Source: JAKFWI01 sp050246435 (GTDB taxonomy: Bacteria; Pseudomonadota; Alphaproteobacteria; Caulobacterales; Aquidulcibacteraceae). Taken from it: a stretch of 6,622 nt of DNA. Of the stretch, positions 1-5,666 are shown one piece after another. The notes beneath the pieces are model-generated. The model was not told the origin of the DNA, did not search any database, and worked only from the letters and a program-made list of their open reading frames with translations. The stretch is taken from assembly GCA_050246435.1 (NCBI GenBank), contig JBFWWB010000138.1, positions 1 to 6,622 of the forward strand. Direction: 5' to 3'. The stretch's first letter is position 1, and every line of letters starts with the position of its first letter. The position numbers were made by a program, and so were the translations under genes.

Positions 1-666
1 CCGGGCACTGACCAGCTGACCGCACACGCGCTGCGCCGCACGCTCGTCGGCGGGGAAGATCGCTTCCCGCGCGACGTGCTGGAGCTGCAGGCGTTCCTCG
101 CGCCCGAACAGGCGGGTCAGCGCATCCGCGCGGTGCCGGGCGCGGGCAGCAGCGTGCCGCTGTGGATTCTGGGCTCCTCCACGTTCGGCGCGCAGTTGGC
201 GGCGATGCTCGGCCTGCCGTTCGGCTTCGCCTCGCATTTCGCGCCGGATTCGCTGATGCAGGCGCTGGCGATCTATCGCGAGCGCTTCCAACCGTCCGCG
301 CAACTGGACAAGCCCTATGCGATGTGCGGCTACACGGTCGTCGCCGCCGCGACCGACGAAGAGGCGCAATTTCACTACACTTCCGCCCAGATCGGATTTG
401 CGAACCAGCGCCGCGGCATGCCGGGCAAGTTGCCAGCGCCGCGCGCGGGGTTTGACGCCGAACTGCGCCCGGAAGAACGCGCGCAAATGGAACAGATGCG
501 CTATTTCTCCGCCGTCGGCTCGCCCGAAACGGTGAAACGCAAGCTCGACGAATTCGTCGCGCTAACGCAGGCGGATGAGTTGATCATCACCAGCCACATG
601 TACGATCACGCCGCGCGGCTGCGCTCCTACGAGATCGTGGCCGACGCGTGGGGCTTGAAGCCTTAG
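1..666 (+). CDS. LLM-class flavin-dependent oxidoreductase, C-terminal part (5' end missing)
   Basis: The reading frame is open from base 1 to the TAG at 664-666 and gives 221 residues. In-frame GTG and ATG codons inside are not credible starts, because family similarity continues upstream to the window edge. The stretch WILGSSTFGAQLAAMLGLPF followed by GFASHFAPD resembles the FMN/F420-binding barrel region of luciferase-like monooxygenases of the YhbW type. The segment near the C terminus (AVGSPETVKRKLDEF) is the usual family signature in which a bacterial luciferase-like domain closes. From family knowledge, full proteins are about 330-340 residues, so roughly the first 110-120 are missing. 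The likely role is an FMNH2- or flavin-dependent oxidation; the substrate cannot be told from sequence. The gene converges on argC and overlaps its last 4 bases, with no terminator between them. I am confident of the family but not of the specific reaction. Confidence 0.88.
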   Translation, partial: PGTDQLTAHALRRTLVGGEDRFPRDVLELQAFLAPEQAGQRIRAVPGAGSSVPLWILGSSTFGAQLAAMLGLPFGFASHFAPDSLMQALAIYRERFQPSAQLDKPYAMCGYTVVAAATDEEAQFHYTSAQIGFANQRRGMPGKLPAPRAGFDAELRPEERAQMEQMRYFSAVGSPETVKRKLDEFVALTQADELIITSHMYDHAARLRSYEIVADAWGLKP

Positions 667-1601
667 AGGCCCGCCGCTTCGTCGAGGCCCAGCATCAAGT
701 TGAGGTTTTGCACGGCGGCGCCGGAAGCGCCCTTGCCGAGATTGTCGAGCAGCGCCACGAGGCGCGCCTCGCCCGCGTTCTCATCGCCGAACACGAACAG
801 TTTGAGCTTGTTCGTGCCATTCAGCCCTTCGGGGTCGAGCGTCTTGAGTTTGCGCGCTTCCTCGAGCGACGCGACCTCCACGAAGCGCTCGCCGGCATAC
901 TCGTCCGACAGCACTGCGTGCACAGTGGCCAAGCGCGGCCGGCTCGGCAGCGCCCACAGCGGCAACGGAACCTCCACCAGCATGCCCTTGTAATAACGCC
1001 CGACTGAAGGCGCGAAGAGCGGTTGATGCGCGAGCCCCGCATGCTTCTGGATTTCCGGCAGATGCTTGTGTGCGAGCGACAGGGCGTAAAGCCGATACGG
1101 AACCTCGGTGTAATTGCCGGCCGCCTTGTCTTCAAATTCGGCGATCATCGATTTGCCGCCGCCGGAATAGCCGGAGACGCCGTTGACCGTGACCGGCCAC
1201 GCGGCCGGCAGCAAGTTCGCATCCACCAGCGGTTTCAGCAGTGCGATCGCGCCCGTGGCCCAGCAACCCGGATTGGCGACGCGGCTTGCTGCGGCGATGG
1301 CGCTGCGTTTGCCGATTTCGGGGAAGCCGAACTCCCAGCCGGGCGCCGTGCGGTGCGCAGTGGACGCATCGATCACTTTGACGGCCGGATTCGTGATGAG
1401 GCCGGCGGCTTCGCGTGCTGCGTCATCCGGCAGGCAGAGGATCACCGCGTCCGCGGTGTTGAGCAGATCGGCGCGCGCGCCCGCGTCCTTGCGGCGCGCC
1501 GGATCGATCGAAAGCAACGCCACGTCGCCGCGCCCGGCGAGGCGCTCGCGGATTTGCAACCCGGTGGTGCCGGCTTCGCCGTCGATAAAAACCTTGGCCA
1601 T
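663..1601 (-). CDS. argC: N-acetyl-gamma-glutamyl-phosphate reductase, type 2
   Basis: The product is 312 residues, the usual size of the short (type 2) AGPR class. This enzyme makes N-acetylglutamate semialdehyde from N-acetylglutamyl phosphate with NADPH, the third step of arginine biosynthesis, in the cytosol. The N terminus MAKVFIDGEAGTTGLQI is the nucleotide-binding start typical of the type 2 class. The catalytic cysteine is Cys113 in ANPGCWATGA. Next come GVSGYSGGGKSMI (about 141-153), HKHLPEI (178-184) and the C-terminal segment GASGAAVQNLNLMLG. I chose the ATG at 1601-1599 because a longer upstream frame lacks family similarity, and a GGAAGG sits 10 bases before this ATG. The ATG overlaps the stop of the upstream small gene by one base (TGATG), which suggests coupled translation. 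Placement just downstream of rplM-rpsI is common in Alphaproteobacteria. Its stop (TAA) overlaps the stop of the convergent oxidoreductase. Confidence 0.96.
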   Translation of the reverse strand: MAKVFIDGEAGTTGLQIRERLAGRGDVALLSIDPARRKDAGARADLLNTADAVILCLPDDAAREAAGLITNPAVKVIDASTAHRTAPGWEFGFPEIGKRSAIAAASRVANPGCWATGAIALLKPLVDANLLPAAWPVTVNGVSGYSGGGKSMIAEFEDKAAGNYTEVPYRLYALSLAHKHLPEIQKHAGLAHQPLFAPSVGRYYKGMLVEVPLPLWALPSRPRLATVHAVLSDEYAGERFVEVASLEEARKLKTLDPEGLNGTNKLKLFVFGDENAGEARLVALLDNLGKGASGAAVQNLNLMLGLDEAAGL

Positions 1602-1882
1602 CAGAATTGCGCCTTCCGCCACTGATCGAGGTCTATGAACAAGAGCGCGCCGGGAAATTCCGGCGTGGCGGGCGCGCCCGCCCAACTCATGTGCATCTCC
1701 GCGACTTCGCCATCGTCCATCAGCAGGAGCACGTCCTCCTGATCCTCGCGCCGCGCGATCGGGGTGAAGCGCCGCGCGTGCAGGATATGGCCTGGCGCGA
1801 GCGCGCGCGAGAGGGCCACGGCGAGCGCTGCGCTTTCCGCCTCGCTCACGCCCAGCCACCCAGCGGGCCAATCCACATCCAT
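1601..1882 (-). CDS. Conserved-looking hypothetical protein, 93 aa, coupled to argC
   Basis: I do not recognise a named family. The product is a small soluble protein with many Asp and Glu residues and no signal peptide or membrane segment. It has a hydrophobic strand followed by acids (VLLLMDDGEVAEMHMSWAG) and ends in LLFIDLDQWRKAQF. That ending vaguely recalls a widespread group of roughly 90-residue uncharacterised proteobacterial proteins with an 'HLTW' strand, but this is only an impression. The ATG at 1882-1880 is chosen because a GGAG lies 6 bases upstream, and because longer frames run through the rpsI terminator and antisense to rpsI. The TGA stop shares a base with the argC ATG, so the two genes almost certainly form one transcription unit. 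The start lies only about ten bases beyond the T-tract of the rpsI terminator. The function is unknown; proximity alone hints at a link with arginine synthesis. Confidence 0.8.
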   Translation of the reverse strand: MDVDWPAGWLGVSEAESAALAVALSRALAPGHILHARRFTPIARREDQEDVLLLMDDGEVAEMHMSWAGAPATPEFPGALLFIDLDQWRKAQF

Positions 1883-1892
1883 CGCGCGCTCC

Positions 1893-1928
1893 ACAAACAA
1901 AAACGGGCGCTTCTTGCGAAGCGCCCGT
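1893..1928 (-). terminator. Intrinsic terminator after rpsI
   Basis: Read on the minus strand, an 11-bp perfect stem, ACGGGCGCTTC pairing with GAAGCGCCCGT (1928-1918 with 1913-1903), closes a GCAA tetraloop. GCAA is a GNRA loop. The stem is followed at once by a T-rich tract (TTTTTGTTTG). It lies 22 bases beyond the rpsI stop. This is a textbook Rho-independent terminator for the rplM-rpsI transcript. It is unusually close to the next gene, whose GGAG and ATG follow directly. Confidence 0.93.
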
Positions 1929-1950
1929 CCCGGTCCCTGTTGGGGAAACC

Positions 1951-2469
1951 CTAGCGCTTCGAGAATTGGAAGCTGCGGCGCGCCTTGGCGCGGCCGTACT
2001 TCTTGCGCTCCACCACGCGGCTGTCGCGCGTGAGGAAGCCGCGCGCCTTGAGCGGCGGGCGCAGGCCCGGCTCGAAATCGGAGAGCGCCTTGGCGATGCC
2101 GTGGCGCACCGCGCCGGCCTGCCCGGAAAGGCCGGAACCGGTGACCGTCGCCACCACGTCGAACTCGGCGACGAATTCGCCGTTTTCGTTCACGCCGCCG
2201 CGATCGGTGACGAGGAAGGGCTGCTGGATCACCATGCGCAGCACAGGGCGCGCGAAATAGACCGCCTGATCGCGCCCATTGATCGTGATGACGCCCTTGC
2301 CGCGCTTCACCCACACGCGCGCGATGGCGTTCTTGCGCTTGCCGGTGCCGTAGGCGCGGCCCTGCGCATCGACCTTGCGCTCGCGCAGCACCGGCGGGGT
2401 GGACTGGATCGGCGGCGGCGCGCCGGTGGCGGCGCCCAGGTCTTCGAAGCCTTGATACGTGTCCGACAT
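1951..2469 (-). CDS. rpsI: 30S ribosomal protein S9
   Basis: The product is 172 residues. The core, from about residue 40 (AYGTGKRKNAIARVWVK), matches S9. It has the conserved GSGLSGQAGAVRHGIAKAL block (111-129), the GFLTRDSRVVERKKYG segment, and the invariant basic tail ending SFQFSKR, which reaches toward the P-site tRNA in the 30S subunit. The core is close to the approximately 130 residues of E. coli S9. The first 30-odd residues (acidic, then Pro-rich) are an extension that is common in Alphaproteobacteria. The ATG at 2469-2467 begins 5 bases after the rplM stop, so the two genes are cotranscribed in the classical rplM-rpsI order and probably translationally coupled. The intrinsic terminator follows the stop. 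Confidence 0.97.
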   Translation of the reverse strand: MSDTYQGFEDLGAATGAPPPIQSTPPVLRERKVDAQGRAYGTGKRKNAIARVWVKRGKGVITINGRDQAVYFARPVLRMVIQQPFLVTDRGGVNENGEFVAEFDVVATVTGSGLSGQAGAVRHGIAKALSDFEPGLRPPLKARGFLTRDSRVVERKKYGRAKARRSFQFSKR

Positions 2470-2474
2470 GGAGC

Positions 2475-2951
2475 CTACCCGATCCTGGAATTCTTGCGGT
2501 TGAAGGATTTGAAATCGACCGGCTGGGGCGATTGCGCGACGTGGGGATGTTCGCCGCCGGCATAGACGCGCAGCTTGCCCAGCTGCTTGCGCGCGAGCGG
2601 GCTTTCTTTCGGCAGCATGCGCTCGACCGCCTTCTCCAGCACGAGGCTGGCGCGTTTGGAAGCGAGCACCTTGCCCGCGACGCGCTCCTTGATGCCGCCC
2701 GGATAGCCGGTGTGGCGGCGATAGATTTTGGAATTCATTTTATCGCCGGTGAAGGCCACCTTTTCGGCGTTGACGACGACGACATGATCGCCGCAATCGA
2801 CGTGCGGGGTGAAATCGGCGCGATGCTTGCCGCGCAGGCGCATCGCGATGAAGGACGCCAAACGGCCGACGACCGCGCCTTCGGCGTCGATCACGATCCA
2901 TTTGTGCTGGACGTCGGCCGGTTGGGCCGACTTGGTCTGCGGGCTGTGCAT
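2475..2951 (-). CDS. rplM: 50S ribosomal protein L13
   Basis: The product is 158 residues. It is recognised from KWIVIDAEGAVVGRLAS (18-33), MRLRGKHRADFTPHVDCGD (37-55), NAEKVAFTG, RRHTGYPGGIKER (78-90) and LRVYAGGEHPHVAQSPQ. L13 is an early-assembling 23S rRNA-binding protein of the large subunit. Compared with the 142-residue E. coli protein it has a short N-terminal extension and the basic C-terminal tail NRKNSRIG typical of Alphaproteobacteria. The usual GPLGR motif appears here as SPLAR (118-122), a mild deviation. The ATG at 2951-2949 fits the length of homologues. A longer in-frame ATG at 2985 would overlap the proposed -10 box. The Shine-Dalgarno sequence is weak (a GAG 8 bases upstream). 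This is the first gene of the rplM-rpsI unit. Confidence 0.96.
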   Translation of the reverse strand: MHSPQTKSAQPADVQHKWIVIDAEGAVVGRLASFIAMRLRGKHRADFTPHVDCGDHVVVVNAEKVAFTGDKMNSKIYRRHTGYPGGIKERVAGKVLASKRASLVLEKAVERMLPKESPLARKQLGKLRVYAGGEHPHVAQSPQPVDFKSFNRKNSRIG

Positions 2952-2979
2952 TACAAAAACTCGCGCAAGCGGAGGCGGG

Positions 2980-3008
2980 CGCATACGGACGCCGCGGATA
3001 ATTGTCAA
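2980..3008 (-). promoter_or_regulatory. Candidate sigma70-type promoter for rplM-rpsI
   Basis: On the minus strand a perfect TTGACA (3008-3003) is followed after exactly 17 bases by TATGCG (2985-2980), a partial -10 match. Transcription would start near 2973, giving a leader of roughly 20 bases before the rplM ATG. Strong -35 and weak -10 elements are usual for alphaproteobacterial housekeeping promoters. An alternative -10, a perfect TATAAT at 3032-3027 on the same strand, lacks a recognisable -35 at 17-18 bases. Confidence 0.5.
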
Positions 3009-3026
3009 CAACAACAATAAACTTGA

Positions 3027-3060
3027 ATTATATCAGCTAGATATAATGTGGCATTATATT
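3027..3060. promoter_or_regulatory. Three regularly spaced AT-rich half-sites (operator-like) between ctaA and rplM
   Basis: ATTATATC (3027-3034), its exact inverse GATATAAT (3040-3047) and ATTATATT (3053-3060) lie at a constant 13-base step. They therefore form two overlapping palindromes, each with 8-base arms and a 5-base spacer. The first is perfect and the second has one mismatch. The last site runs into the ctaA stop codon. Arms this AT-rich are a poor intrinsic terminator and no T-tract follows, so a protein-binding site or an A/T-rich upstream promoter element is more likely. The regulator, if any, is unknown. Confidence 0.4.
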
Positions 3061-4051
3061 ACCGCATGGTTTTCGCAGCGATGACCGCATGGGCGGCGAG
3101 CCAGAGTGCGATCGCCCCACCCTGGTGGATGAGGCTCAGAGAAAGCGGCGAGCCGGCCAGGATTGTCGCGATCCCCAGGCCCGCCTGCAGCGTGGCAAGC
3201 GCGAAAACCGCGAGGCTGGCGGCGCGCGCCGCGCCCGGCGGCTCCCGCCACGCGCGCCATGCCAGAAAGACGGCCAGCGCCCAAACCAGATAGCCCCCGA
3301 CGCGATGGTTGAACTGGATCGCGGCATGCTCCATCGCCGCATAGGTCCGTGGGAACCACTCGCCGCCGATCGTGGGCCAATCGGCGTAGGCGGGCCCTGC
3401 GTCCGAACCGGCGACAATCGCGCCCAGCAGGATTTGCGCGAACAGCGCCGCGGCGAAGATCCACGCCAGCCGTGCTCCGCCGGCGCCGCGCGCGGCGGGC
3501 CAGCCAAGCGCGGCGAGCGCCAGCCGCCAACCGAGCGCCAGGATCACGAACGCGACGCCCAGATGCACCGCGAGCCGCGCCGGGGCCACGCTGATGCGCC
3601 CGGACAGGCCGCTTTGCACCATCCACCAGCCGATCGCGCCTTGCAGCGCGCCCAAGCCCAGCAGCGCGACGCATCCCCAGAAGCGCCCTTTGAGGCGGCC
3701 GAGCGCCCAGAACGCCAGGAACGGCGCAGCGAACACGACGCCGATGAGCCGCCCGAGGAAGCGATGCCCCCACTCCCACCAATAAAGCAGCTTGAAATCG
3801 CCGAGCCCGATGTCGGGATTGACGAGACGGAACTGCGTCGTCTGCCGGTATTTTTCGAACTCGGCGCTCCAATGGGCGGCCGAAAGCGGCGGGATCGCGC
3901 CGGTGACCGGCTTCCATTCGGTGATCGAGAGCCCGCTGCCCGTCAGCCGCGTGGCGCCGCCGACGAGGATCATCACCGCAACCAGCGCGCAGATCGTCAG
4001 CAGCCAATAGCCGACGAGCGCATCGCGCGAAGCCTGTACTGCCTGTCGCAT
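3059..4051 (-). CDS. ctaA: Heme A synthase (COX15/CtaA family)
   Basis: The product is 330 residues, the normal length for proteobacterial CtaA (type with EWKPVTGAIPP). It oxidises the C8 methyl of heme O to a formyl group, giving heme A for aa3-type cytochrome oxidase in the inner membrane. I see about eight hydrophobic helices. The hallmark residues are present: Glu93 and His96 in WWEWGHRFLGRLIG, His163 in AVHLGVAF, His249 in QFNHRVGGYLVW and His309 in LIHQGGAIALW, which are the expected heme ligands or catalytic positions. The N-terminal helix is followed by GGATRLTGSGLSITEWKPV (31-49). The ATG at 4051-4049 directly precedes the first helix; no clear Shine-Dalgarno is visible, and a perfect 10-base palindrome CGGGCGCCCG occupies the space just before it. 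The gene is not in a cox operon here. It lies upstream of rplM on the same strand and is divergent from the DUF2842-like gene. Confidence 0.96.
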   Translation of the reverse strand: MRQAVQASRDALVGYWLLTICALVAVMILVGGATRLTGSGLSITEWKPVTGAIPPLSAAHWSAEFEKYRQTTQFRLVNPDIGLGDFKLLYWWEWGHRFLGRLIGVVFAAPFLAFWALGRLKGRFWGCVALLGLGALQGAIGWWMVQSGLSGRISVAPARLAVHLGVAFVILALGWRLALAALGWPAARGAGGARLAWIFAAALFAQILLGAIVAGSDAGPAYADWPTIGGEWFPRTYAAMEHAAIQFNHRVGGYLVWALAVFLAWRAWREPPGAARAASLAVFALATLQAGLGIATILAGSPLSLSLIHQGGAIALWLAAHAVIAAKTMR

Positions 4052-4146
4052 CGGGCGCCCGCGCCAACCTGGGAAGACGAGAAGCGGACTTTATTCTATC
4101 AGGGCTCGCCAAGGCAGCGGCGGCTGAACGCCGCGGAGGATTTCCC
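4052..4146. promoter_or_regulatory. Divergent intergenic region ctaA / DUF2842-like gene
   Basis: These 95 bases must hold the promoters for both divergent genes. On the minus strand TAGAAT (4098-4093), preceded by TGA, is a reasonable -10 for ctaA with a leader of about 35 bases, but I find no matching -35. On the plus strand GGAGGA (4135-4140) is a strong ribosome binding site 6 bases before the ATG at 4147. CGGGCGCCCG (4052-4061) abuts the ctaA start. Confidence 0.35.
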
Positions 4147-4350
4147 ATGCGGCAGAATGCGCGCCGCGCGCTCGGCTCAGCGATGCTGCTCGGCTATCTC
4201 TGCGTTTACGTCGTCGCGGCGGCGACGATCGGGGGCAAACTCGCCACGGCGCCGTGGCCGGCGCAGCTCGTCTATTTCGCCGTCGCCGGCGTCGTCTGGG
4301 TGTTTCCGCTGAAGCCGCTATTCGCCTGGATGGGCCGCGGGCGCGCCTGA
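4147..4350 (+). CDS. Small two-helix membrane protein, DUF2842-like
   Basis: The product is 67 residues. It has a short basic N terminus (MRQNARRALG), a first hydrophobic helix at about 11-29, a short loop with APWPAQ, and a second helix at about 41-58 containing AGVVWVFPLKPLFAWM. It ends in a basic tail. The WVFPLKPLFAWM ending and overall size match DUF2842, a family of unknown function found mainly in Alphaproteobacteria. The ATG has an excellent GGAGGA 6 bases upstream, which makes this a real gene despite its size. Its neighbourhood next to ctaA, in divergent orientation, may mean a role in respiratory or membrane biogenesis, but that is guilt by association only. It converges on the second TadE-like gene with a 16-base gap. 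Confidence 0.88.
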   Translation: MRQNARRALGSAMLLGYLCVYVVAAATIGGKLATAPWPAQLVYFAVAGVVWVFPLKPLFAWMGRGRA

Positions 4351-4366
4351 GCGCGCGTGCGCGTGA

Positions 4367-4906
4367 TCAGGTGGCGCTGCGCGTGATCGCCACCGTGCGG
4401 CGGGGGCGCGAGTAGAATTTGCTCGACATGTCGACCGGCGCCGGCAGCACATATTTGAGCGGCGAGGTGTAGGTGTATTTCACTTCCGCCAGGATCACGG
4501 TGCCGCCGGTGGCGATGACGCCCGCCGGCACGGTCTGCACGGTGTTCACCGCAAGCGCCGTCCAGTTTTGCGCATCGCTCCACTGCACCTTGCCCTTGCC
4601 CGTGCCGTCGTCGATCAGGCTCGAGATGCGGATGCCTACTCCGGTGGCCGAATAGGGATACATGATCGCCTTGGCGGCGTTGAAGATATTGTCCCGCTCA
4701 TTATTGGTGATCTTGTTGGCTTGCGCCACAAGATCGGAGACGGTGCTCACCGTCGTTTCCATGCGCCCGCGCACAGCAGTGCCCTCGGAAAGCTCGATGA
4801 GCCCGAAGAACAGCAACACCAGCACCGGCAGGATGAGCGCGAATTCAACCGCGGCGATGCCGCCGCGCGCGCGCGCGAACGAACGATGAGCGGGAGCGCG
4901 AATCAT
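4367..4906 (-). CDS. TadE/TadF-type pseudopilin-like protein (second of the pair)
   Basis: The product is 179 residues. The N terminus is basic (RAPAHRSFARARGG) and leads into GIAAVEFALILPVLVLLFFG, the TadE-like class III signal: a glycine at 16, possible cleavage before Ile17 and a Glu at +5 (Glu21), then a single membrane helix. The remainder (about 40-179) would be extracytoplasmic. From family knowledge, TadE and TadF are minor pseudopilins processed by the Tad prepilin peptidase and needed for Flp/Tad pilus assembly and tight adherence. The ATG at 4906-4904 overlaps the TGA of the upstream TadE-like gene (ATGA), which indicates coupled translation. Which of the pair corresponds to TadE and which to TadF cannot be settled here. 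It has no cysteines, unlike its partner. Confidence 0.88.
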   Translation of the reverse strand: MIRAPAHRSFARARGGIAAVEFALILPVLVLLFFGLIELSEGTAVRGRMETTVSTVSDLVAQANKITNNERDNIFNAAKAIMYPYSATGVGIRISSLIDDGTGKGKVQWSDAQNWTALAVNTVQTVPAGVIATGGTVILAEVKYTYTSPLKYVLPAPVDMSSKFYSRPRRTVAITRSAT

Positions 4907-5493
4907 GTGCCGCACCCTTGCACGCCGGAGGTGAAGGGCTCGTTGCGGAACGCGTCCGCCGCGCTCAGCAGGCGGCGGCCTTGCGACATGTTCACCAGGA
5001 ACGGCGTGAAGAACGGCGTCTGCACCTGCCATTGGTAGAAGGTGCGCACCAGCACGACCTGGCAGGCCGTGCCCGGCTGATAATTGTTGAACCCACTGAC
5101 GAGATTGCCGTTGCTGTCCAGCGGGGCGCTGTACGACGCGGAGGCGAAATCGTTGTAGGCCCGCACGTCGATCATCAGCTTGGTGTCGCACGCGAACATC
5201 GGCGCCAGTTTCTGGCAGACCTTGTCGCGGAATTGCTGCTGGGTGATTTGCTGGGCCTGCACCTGGCCGGTGCGTAGCTCGCGCGCCACGTCGCGCGTGG
5301 CGAAAGCCAGCCAGGATTCGCCGATATAAACGGCGCCCGCCTCCACGATCGCGAACATCAGCACGAAGAAGATCGGCGCCACGAGCGCGAGCTCAAGCGC
5401 GGTCGCGCCTGACTTAGCGCCCGGCTTGCCGCCCCGGCGCGCCGTGAGCGCACGCCTTGCGCCGCACAAGCGAAAAAGTGTTAACCAAGCCAC
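4903..5493 (-). CDS. TadE-type pseudopilin-like protein (first of the pair)
   Basis: The product is 196 residues. A basic N-terminal stretch (RRALTARRGGKPGAKSG) precedes GATALELALVAPIFFVLMFA, a TadE-like signal with Gly29 and Glu34 at +5, followed by one membrane helix to about residue 57. The extracytoplasmic part carries four cysteines (93, 102, 144, 194), suitable for two disulfides, and aromatic segments such as TFYQWQVQTPFFTPF. The expected role is a minor pseudopilin of the Tad adhesion pilus. The start is the GTG at 5493-5491, because the frame is closed by TGA at 5511-5509 and no ATG lies between. The Shine-Dalgarno is poor, so the start is the least certain part. It overlaps the next TadE-like gene by 4 bases, and it is divergent from the TadG-like gene. 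Confidence 0.87.
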   Translation of the reverse strand: MAWLTLFRLCGARRALTARRGGKPGAKSGATALELALVAPIFFVLMFAIVEAGAVYIGESWLAFATRDVARELRTGQVQAQQITQQQFRDKVCQKLAPMFACDTKLMIDVRAYNDFASASYSAPLDSNGNLVSGFNNYQPGTACQVVLVRTFYQWQVQTPFFTPFLVNMSQGRRLLSAADAFRNEPFTSGVQGCGT

Positions 5494-5666
5494 CGCCGCC
5501 GCTTTCGTTCATCCGCCTTGCAGCGCATTTACGCGTGTTCGCGCTAAAGAAGCGTTACGAATTCCCTGCGAAACTCGTGCCGGCGCAAAAAATACTGACC
5601 GCGTAAGCCGGATATTAAGGGCTCTGGGGCATAGTCTTTGCTCGTCTTCAGGCGAGGCAGAAGGCT
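5494..5666. promoter_or_regulatory. Divergent intergenic region between tadE-like and tadG-like genes
   Basis: These 173 bases are the only place that can hold promoters for both arms of the Tad cluster. The DNA is less GC-rich than its flanks (AAAAAATACTGACC at 5587-5600, GATATTAAGG at 5611-5620). I do not find a -35/-10 pair of acceptable spacing on either strand. A TTAACC at 5481-5486, just inside the first tadE-like gene, resembles a CtrA half-site, but no second TTAA lies at the 7-base spacing. GAGG at 5654-5657 is the probable ribosome binding site of the tadG-like gene. Confidence 0.3.

Noticed and set aside
1023..1625. A 200-codon open frame on the plus strand, antisense to argC.
   Set aside because: It lies wholly opposite argC, shows no recognisable domain and has no ribosome site. 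It is a codon-bias shadow.
1883..2563. An upstream extension of the 93-residue ORF on the minus strand to 320 codons.
   Set aside because: It runs through the rpsI terminator hairpin and overlaps rpsI in another frame with low-complexity Arg-rich sequence. The GGAG-supported ATG at 1882 is a better start.
2952..2985. A longer rplM start at the in-frame ATG at 2985.
   Set aside because: It would overlap the proposed -10 box and make L13 longer than its homologues, and it has no ribosome site. The ATG at 2951 matches the family's usual start.
3089..4312. A 407-codon open frame on the plus strand, antisense to ctaA.
   Set aside because: The product is a low-complexity mix of Arg, Ala, Pro, Gln and Glu without any domain. 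It exactly shadows the well-supported ctaA frame, and such long antisense frames are expected in GC-rich codon-biased DNA.
4341..4366. GCGCGC...GCGCGC inverted repeat between the DUF2842-like gene and the convergent TadE-like gene as a bidirectional terminator.
   Set aside because: The repeats are self-complementary GC runs with a 4-base loop and no T-tract on either side, so the case for termination is weak in this GC-rich context.
5576..5588. CGTGCCGGCGCAA resembling a sigma54 promoter in reverse.
   Set aside because: The GGCACG-like and TTGC-like elements are in the wrong order for a -24/-12 promoter on either strand.
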